A stretch of DNA of 27,218 nt from Pigoraptor vietnamica (taxonomy: Eukaryota > Opisthokonta > Filasterea): assembly GCA_943704525.1 (NCBI GenBank), contig CALSCQ010001516.1, forward strand, positions 1 through 27,218, read 5' to 3'. Position numbers and translations under genes: made by a program. Shown here piece after piece: positions 10,601 to 19,600 of this stretch. Under the pieces are notes generated by a model that was not told the DNA's origin, did no database searches, and worked only from the letters and a program-made list of their open reading frames with translations. The stretch's first letter is position 1. Every line of letters starts with the position of its first letter.

Positions 10601-13600
10601 GATGGTCGGTGGGCTGTCGTCAAACACAACAACCGGCGACTTCCTCGTCGACGATAGCGCGGCTCGGTTCGTTGCGGTGGCGGTGAGGATGTACTTGACG
10701 CCGACGAGAATATTGCAGCCGCACGTCTTCGAATCGATGGTCGCCGCGGTCCCCGCGGCGTCCGTGGCTGGGAGGGGTCCTTTCGTGGAAAGTATCTTGT
10801 CGTTGGTGGCGTCGTTCGTAAACGACCACTCGTTCGTATTCACTTGCGACTCGGCGTCCGTGAAATGCCACGTGAACGCAAGAGGCAACGCAAGCTGGCG
10901 ATACAGCACGACCTCCTTCACGGGGTTGCCGTCAACGTTGAAGAACGTAAACGCGGGCGGCGTCGAGTCGACCATGAATCCGCTCGTAGTGACGTCGGTG
11001 TTCGTCCCGGCGCCGTTGACCGCGCGGATGGTCATCGTGTACGTGTGGCCCTGGATCAACGACAGCCCGTACATCACCACGGACGTGTCCGTCGCGCGAA
11101 TCTTGAGGAAGAAGTCCTCGTTGGTGCCGTGCGCAGCCACGCCGGCCTTCGCGGTGACGTCGTAGAGCTTGACGTACTGCGCGGCAATGCCCGAGACGTC
11201 CTCGCCGAACGGCTGCCAGGAGGCGGAGGCCTGCGAGGCGCTCGATTGGTAGTCCACATCCGCCGGAGTGGCGGCGTCCAGCCCGTCCACGAATACCGCG
11301 GGCTCGACCGGCGGAGTCGTGTCCACGGTCACTGCGAGAGTCACGAACAGCGTGTGAGGTGAAGTGATGGTGAAATGTGGCTGAGCGAGCATATTGCAAC
11401 TCCCGGGGGGGGGGGGGGGGCTCACCGCCATCGCTGCAAACGGTCGTGGACAGCTGCGGGCCCATTTCCGGTGGAACGTCGTCGTAGGCGATGACCATGC
11501 AGAAGTATGTGCCCTTGTGGTGCAGGGTGGTCGTGAACGAGATGGTGCGCTTCTTCTCCTCAGGCAACACAGTGAAGTTGCCGCCAGGAATGAGCTCGAA
11601 CGTGGGCAGGTTGCACGAACCGGGGTTGGTGCCAAAGTACACCTCGAAGCGATTCATCCCCGACTCTGGGTCTGAAAACCCCGACCACGCGCACGACAGA
11701 ACCTTGTCCGAAGGCTGGAACGCGGCGTCGTCGAGGGTCGACGCACCGTCGAAGACTGTGCCAGCGATCGGCGGCGTGCTGTCGATGACGAGCACGGGGA
11801 CGGCGACGACGAACGTCTGCCGCGTTGTCGGGTTCTCCGCGAGCACCTTGCCAAAGAGGCGCACGCCAGAGGGAATGTCAAAGAACACCATGCGGGACGC
11901 CGGGTCCGCAATGTCCGTGAAGGGTATCACGCTCGCGTCCTGCTCGCTGCGGCCGAGGGCGAATTGGACGCTAGAGAGGCCGCTCTCGTAGTCCCAGACA
12001 TCGACGTCAATGGGAATCGCGCGGAGGTCCATGCGGTACGATATGTGCGGCAGGGACACGAGCGGCGCCGTCATGTCGATGATCCGCATGCGCGTGCACA
12101 CAGTCGTCGTGAGACCGACGACGTTCGTCCCACGGACGGCAATAAAGTACTCTCCCGGCACCAGATCGCTGTCAAAGAGGTAGTCGGCGAGCACGTAGTC
12201 CTCGCGCCCGTTTGGCATCGGCGGAACACGCATAGGGCGGAAGGCGACGTGAGCGCCGCTGCACTCGGCGTCATCCGACACGCCCCACTGGTACGTCGCC
12301 ATGGGCGACTCGAGGTCCCAAAAATTGCGCAAGTTCATCGCGAGGTACCGCTGCGTCAGCGTGAACGGCGTGTCGGTGCCGGGCACATACCCCCTGCGGA
12401 CGCTGCTGAGGTCGGCCACGGGCGGCGTGTAGTCGACGAGGACGCTCGCCGAGCCGATTCCCTCGTAGCCGAGCTGGTTGAACGCGCGCACGTTGAAGTA
12501 ATACAGCGTGTTGTGCGAGAGCAGGCCGCCCAGGCTGTCGTTCTTGACGGTCGCAGAGAGGGCGTTCACCAGAGTCCACGGCGAAATGTCGTCCTTTGAG
12601 CCCGACGTCCCAATCGACCACGTGACGTTGACAATCGGCGTCTGTATTCGTGACAAGGCCAAAGCACTCGGGTGAGGCGCACACGCAATAGACGTGGATT
12701 TTGCACCGTGACTCACCTCATCCGTAACAACGAAGCTGGCCGTGATGAGCGACGGGTGGCTCTGGAACGCAGTTAGCTTGATTGAAATGGCCGGAGGCGA
12801 GAGGTCCCACGTAAGGGGAACTGTGGGCTCGTTTGCGGCGCGCTCGCCCCTCTCTCCAATGCCGCGCCGGCGTGCATGCGCCCTGGGGGTGACAGAGTGC
12901 GTCGCCGACACGCCGGCCTTGTTTGTAGCCTTCACCGTGACCGTCAGCTCGGCTTTGTCCGGCGCATCGATGGAGACGAGCGCACCACTCTTCGAAACGG
13001 CATTGCGCCAGCCCTGCGTGTACGTCGTGTCTCCGGCGCTTTTCCCGACGGCGTAATCGACGGAGGCAACGTCGGTCTCGTCGTCGCGAATGTCCCTGCG
13101 AGCAAGAGATTGCGCGGCATATCAAGAGGATGGGAGTTGAAGCGGATAGAGAGGAAACTTTGGGAACGGCACACGCCGAATACGCGCTTCCGCCAAAGCA
13201 GAAACAATAGATGAGGGGCGACCGAAGAAACGGCGCGATCACATCGTCAGCAGACCCACCATTCAATGCGCAGCGTGGCCTGGTTTTGCGGCGTGTTGTG
13301 CTCCATGTAAGCGACGAAGCAGTCCATCGAGTCCCTGCACTTGGTTGCCACGCCGTCGTCCGCCTTGATGAAAAAGTTGGGCGGCGTCTTGTCGTCGTCG
13401 CCGAGGCAGATGCGGAATAAGTCCGAGATAGTAATCTTGTTTGACGACCACCCCCACACTGCGCGAGCATCGCGATTGCAGTGAATTAAACGCAAATGTA
13501 GAGACGCAAAACGGGCGCGCGCGTACGCACTCGGACGTCGTAACAAGAAGCGCGCGCCGTCCTCAAAGTAAAGGAGGAAAAGCGTCCATGTGCGAAAACG

Positions 13601-16600
13601 AAAAAACGGAGGCAAGACACGCACAAACGCACGCCCCACAGACACACACACGCACGCGCACACATACACAGCGGTCGCCCACACACCAGTCTTCTCAAAG
13701 ACGTTGTACCACTTGACAAGGCCGAACATGTCGAGGTAAATCGTGAACGCTGCGCGATAGTAAAAGCGTCCTGTGAGCACACAACCGAAAACAACCGCGC
13801 ACTTGCAATGCTGTACCATACGAGCCCGCGCACAAACGTGCGGCCCCACACGACACATAAGCGAAGGACGCGGCACTCGTACCAATCTGCAGCGGGATGA
13901 GGTCGAGGTCGGCTGATATGCACACGCCCGGGGGGCTCTTTCCAAACATCACGACGCCGTTTCCGGTGAGCGTCATGTCAGCCACAGTCCCGTCGATGCG
14001 GAATCCAGCGCGCGCAAAGCCTGCGATGTCCGTGAGCGAAATTAAAACACGGCTCGCCGCAGGCACAGAATGCATGGCTACAGGAGTGCGGGGATACGTG
14101 CGCATGGCGGCAAAGGCACACTCAGAATACACAAACGGCGTACCGATGCTGATTTCAAGCTCAATGGTGACGTCGACGGCGAACTTTGGCGCGAGCGAGA
14201 GCGTCCCGGTCATTGTAAGGAAGCACGCTGCGCAGTGCACTCGCACTCGTGAGGCGCGCAATGTGAAGGATGCGGCACGCAGTAACAGACAAACGACGGA
14301 GTTTCGGTGTGCAAAAGTACACTACCTTTGAGCCGATAGTACGCTCCCATTCTCGCCCCAGCCGAAATTCGGACCGTCATGAGGACGGGGCTGCCGGCAA
14401 TGCGAATACTCTTTGTTACAATACAACCAACCCACATTTACGTACAAACGCGCGCACGGAAACCCGTACGCCCCATGGACGTACACGCGAGTGTGCGCGC
14501 ACACGCGAATAACAGCAACAGCAGCGGAGAACAACAAACGTGTGAAACAATCTTCTTCACGCAATAAATACACGTTGCCAGAAAGACGAACAAACGCATA
14601 GCGCTCAGTGCAGTTGTAGAGCAACTCACCCAACAGTGTACGTGAATTGGACTTGAATAATCTGCGCGAGCAGAAGGTGACGTGAGGTGCACGCACGAAC
14701 GGACGCACTCAAGTCCAAAGCGCACCGCAGGCATTTCGGCCACGCACGGCACCCACCACCATCGTCTTCTGCCAGATGGGTTGCAGGCTGCCCGTGTCGA
14801 CGCAAGCGTCCGGAAGGTTAACGAGTTCGGTGCTATGGTGTGGGTGTATAGAGTCAGAAAGACTGTACATTGCATCGACGCAGAACACACGCACCAAAAC
14901 TGTCGGTAGGCAATGTGAACCCGCCGTTGTTGGACACAATTCTGAGAAATGTGCACTCACGAGCATACGTCGGTGTCCGACTCTCCGTCCCTTCGCAGCC
15001 GATGAATGAGCTGGTCGTCGTCGCGCCTCTTCTTCGAACTCGCGGCCTTTCGTATGCTCGCGCCGGCGCTCGCCATCGCCTCCGTCAGCGGGCGCGGGCG
15101 GACAATGGGAAAGCCGAGGACGTTGAGGTATATGATGTTGGCCGACACCTTCGGCATGAGATCGGAGAGGAAGCTTTTGGCGAGGAACGGCGTCGGGTCC
15201 TCCAACTTCACTTCGTCGTCGTCGCCGTACGTGTAGTACGAAAGGTGGATAAAGATGGCGCTGCTTTTACCGCAGAGGTCCGAGAGGACGCCCGCAGGCA
15301 GCGACTTTCCGAGCGTCTTGCCCTTCTCGATGTGGTTCCCGACGATCGCGTCCGTGCGCACGTGATCGAGGCGAACGTACTTCTCCTTGAAAAAGCCGTC
15401 CGTCCCCTTAAACTCGATGAACGAAGTGTAATCGTCTGACTGCGCGATCACGGTCACCTCGCCGGTGAAGGGTGCAACGATGTCCTGTCCGGGCGTCACG
15501 AGGAGGTCGATGCCCGCCTTGTATGAGAAATCCCTATCCCTGGCTTTCGTGGGGATGATGGCACGCGGGCGTTTTCGGAACTCTTTTCCGCGGCACTTGT
15601 TCTCGTCGTCCAGCTGCGCGACGCCCCACACGCCGCTGCAGCCGCACGGCCCGCATTCGGGCTTGCAAACGCGTTCGCGGTCGCACAAGGCCGCCGGCTG
15701 ACACGGGCGCAGCTTGTTCGGAAAGTCACTGTGGAACTTGGAGCCGAAAACGCTGTAATAGAACCTTTGCATACTCGCCCAGCTGAGTGGGGAGATGCGC
15801 GGGGGAGAAGGAGGGGGGAAGGGGGGTGGGGAGGGAAGGAGGGTTTTGTTAATGCGTCTCTATATAATAACATGCATGAGCCTTTCACTAATCACAATTG
15901 TTGTTATGTTTGTGTAAGCGTTCGTGCGTGCGGCGTGCGTGTGTGCGTGTGTGCATGTGCGTTTGTGTGCATGTGTGGCGTACGTGTACGTGGTGTGCGT
16001 GCATGTTTGGCGTACGTGTGCGTGGTGTGTGTGTGTGTGTGTGTGCGTGCGTTCATGTTTGGTGTACGTGCGGTATGTGTGTGTGTGTGTGTGTGTGCGT
16101 GTGGTACGTGGTGGGCATGCAGGTGTGAGTATGTGCGGCGTGTGTGAGTGTGCGTGCATGTGCGTGCACGTGCGTGCGTGTGCGTGCGTGCACGTGCGTG
16201 CGTGTGCGTGCGTGTGCGGGCGTGCGAGGAATAAGCGTAAGCAACCCCAAACCATTCCCCGCCAAGCCACTCACGCGTTCTTGAAAGTCGCCCCAATTCC
16301 GGTCACTTCCTCGCGCACGGACGTTATCTCCTTCATCTTATCCTTGATCGACCCCGTGTTGGGACAACTCAGCTTCGAGTTGAGCTCCAGGGCAAGCTTT
16401 GCCGCCTTGCTGTCGTCGTTGACGTGGAGGCTGAACAAGATCCGCTGCGCTAGCACGCGAATCTGCGTGGTAACCGACCTGCGGCCTGCCAGTCGCGTTG
16501 GAAAGCCACGTGATGGATGCATCAATTACCAGGAACAAAACGGCTGTGACCATGTGAATGAGCAGAGTCACGAAAGCCAGGCGGAAATCTTCGGCCCTAA

Positions 16601-19600
16601 GCCAAAAGTCCGCCCAGGCGGGAGAGAGCGGAGAGAGAGGTTTTCTCTCCAAGGTTTAAGGGAAGGAGAGCGGCGTATTTGGAGATGCATGGCATAATGG
16701 CAATAAAACGACAACCGCACCTGGGCGCCACCCGAACAAGTCGGCCATTGAGAGGATGTCGCGGACAACCGTGACGATGGACGAAATGATCGACATGACC
16801 GTCTCCCCGATCGAAACGAGTGCCGCGAGGGGACACTTTGTGAACACGTCCGCGGCCGCCTTGACGTGGCCAATGCCTGTCTTGATCGTCGTAAATGCCT
16901 TGGACACATCGCCCGCCAGCTTCTTGCCTTTCTGCGCGTGCCGGTGTGCGTGACACTGTGTTAGTGTGCATGCTGACGCACGATTGCACCTGTGAGTGTG
17001 TGTTTGTGTGAGTGAGTGTGCGTGTGTTTGTGCGTGAGTATGTGTGTGAGAGTGTGAGTATGTGTGTGTATGTGTGTGTGACTATGTGAGTGTACGTCCA
17101 GTACACGCGTGTGCGTGTGCGTGTGCGTGTGTGTGGCCTCCGCGCGTGTGCGTCCAGGCAGGCGTAAGCGGGCCTAGGGAGAGCACGTGCCAAGTCGCAA
17201 GATGAGAGGGGAGGGGGGGGGTAATCACCTGAATGATGTCGGCAACAATGCCGAGGATCTGCGAGATCTGCCGCCATATTCCAAGCAGCACGGTGAAGGC
17301 GCCCGTGGATGGCACCTGTACCACGTCGTCTACGTCGCGGCGCTGCTTTTGCACAACTGTGGCGTAAGTGTTGTGTGCATCTCGCGATCAGCACCAAGCA
17401 AGAGCACACAGAATCCGCGTACCTCGTCTCCGCTCCCATTATCGCCGTCGTTGGCAGCGGCGACGCCATCAGCTGCCGCCTTTTCGATCTTGTCTTGCAT
17501 CGCGTCGATGCCAGTCAGCGTGGCGAGGATGCTCCCCACCGACGAGATCGCATTCTTGGCCGCATTGATGCCCTTCGTCACCATTTTCGAGATCTTATCT
17601 TTCACACCCTCGGCGTACTGCACGATCTTGTCGATGAGTTTTACGGGGTTGAGCTCCTTGAGCTCCTGTTTCGCGCGCGGGAATTTGGGAAAACGGCGTC
17701 GGATTAATGACAGACTGCGTGCATGGCGCATGCATTTCACACACGAGGCGAACGACTGATGGCGGATCAGCTCCCCTCAGACGGCTGTCCATCGAATCCA
17801 CTTGAGCAAGAGTTAGAGACATAGAGGAGAGTGTGCACGCTGAGATATGCTCGTCATGAAGCGTGAAATGGGGGTGACGCGAAGGACGTTGACGGACCCA
17901 CCTTGGCGATGTTGAGATCATAGCCCGCTGACACCTTCAAAGTCTGCACGTAACAACAGTAACGTGACGTCAGGGTTGATCGCGGACACCTGTTCTGCGA
18001 TACGCAACTCACCGCCGCCCCGTTGACGACGCGTGCGCTCGTGCCGAACACATATGCGTCCATGTACCTGTTGCGGGCGAGGTGAAAGGTGAGACGCCGC
18101 GTGCACGAGAAGCAAAGCGAACGTCATGAGACCGGCACAGACAGTCACTCACGCGCTGTTGTCGATGTTGATGCCAAACTGGCTCTTGGCCAGACCGAGG
18201 TCAAGCGTGGCCTCGTTGACGACATTGACCGACACTTTGGCGCCCATATCTTCAGAGCATACGTACGCGCGAGTGCGTGTGTAAGTAAGTATGTTGTGTG
18301 TGCGCGATTTGGCGGAGAGGAGGAAAGAGGGGCGGGGGGGGGGCTTAATTAGGGGACCAAATGCTGTTGACTGAACCATTCTCGTGCAGATAGGCCACGA
18401 AAAGCATCGGCACAGTGTAAATATGTGACTCACCAGATGAGCCCAATTTCTTGTCCATAGAAAACTGCGCGTGGATAAGGCGGAGCGGACGACGCGTCAA
18501 TGCCTCAGAGGTATTACGGCACTCGACTCTCTTCCCACATACCTGCGGAATGGCAACCTTGGCGTTGTACAGCCCGCCGAGCACGTGGTCTATCTCAGCC
18601 ATGGTGTCTGCTCTCCCGTTGCGGATGATCACGTCCGTGTCGCTGCTCCGTGACACGTTCGTGCCTCGCGTGACGCGCGGTTCACGCACGGCGCGCTGGA
18701 ACGTCAGTGCCATCGACCGCGGGCGCGCGTGAAATTGGGCGGCGGCATGCTCGCGCACATCCTCGTCGGCGTGGGAGAGCGCGACGCGGACGAGCAGTGC
18801 GTCCGCAGCGACAGTCTCCGTGTTGCGGATCGAGTCCAGCAAGGGCTTGTGGTACGCCGCGGGAACTCCGGTGCGCGTCTCTTCATCGCCGTGGATTGCG
18901 TCGGATATCCACCGCTCCGATCCCTCCATCCCGCTCACGCCGACGGACAGCAGAAGAGCGAGCTCGTGCGCCATGTCGGCTTCGTTCGCCTCCACGAAAC
19001 GGTCGGGAAGGTCGTCTCCGCGGGCCTGCCGACGGCGGCGGGCGGCGCGGGCGTGGATCGTGAGCTCGGACTCGATGTCGGCATAGATTCGACGCGCCTC
19101 GGCGGGGTCGGTCACAGCGAGATTCCGGACGATGTTTCCGAGAGACAGAATGAGGTGCTGCCGGGCAACAGTCCCGAGACGCGCACGCGTTGCCGCGCTC
19201 TCGGCGTCCATGCCGTAGATGATGGCGTGGAAGGCCCGCGCAAACGCGACGGTGGGCTCCACAATGGAGACAGTGGACGAGCAGAGATCGACCACGTCCG
19301 CCAGTGTCGACGACGGGTTATGTAGCACGGCCTCGACGAGCGCGTCCTGTGCTGTCGGCGTCGCGAGTTCCGCAAGGACCTGAAGGAGGTGCTCGTGGGC
19401 GACGCGACTGAGACCGGGCTGGTGGAGAAGCGTGAGCACGTACGCGACGGCCTCCCTGTCGTCCAGCGTTCGCGTGTGCGCGATGAGCTTGTTGTAGCAG
19501 CGCGCGTACAACGCGTCCGCCTCGCCGGCCGATTCCAGGCACATGATGGCAGACGCGATAGCCGGCGACACGGCGCTCAGCGGCTTTGGTGGCGGGGCGA

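Noticed and set aside
13247-13260. TGA at 13249-13247 read as the end of the lipid-transfer gene, with a separate receptor gene below
   Set aside because: A GTGGGT donor lies just before it (13259-13254) and the join to 13095 restores an FN3-like motif in frame. No signal peptide or start is seen at the head of the repeat region.
14957-14961. TGA at 14959-14957 read as the end of a gene coding for the M23/LECT2-like domain
   Set aside because: The TGA overlaps a strong GTGAGT donor (14960-14955), and the next exon (14757-14862) joins in frame.
15918-16230. Regularly spaced repeat words that could suggest a CRISPR-like or satellite array
   Set aside because: The units are irregular GT/GC simple repeats inside an intron, with no constant repeat plus unique spacer structure.
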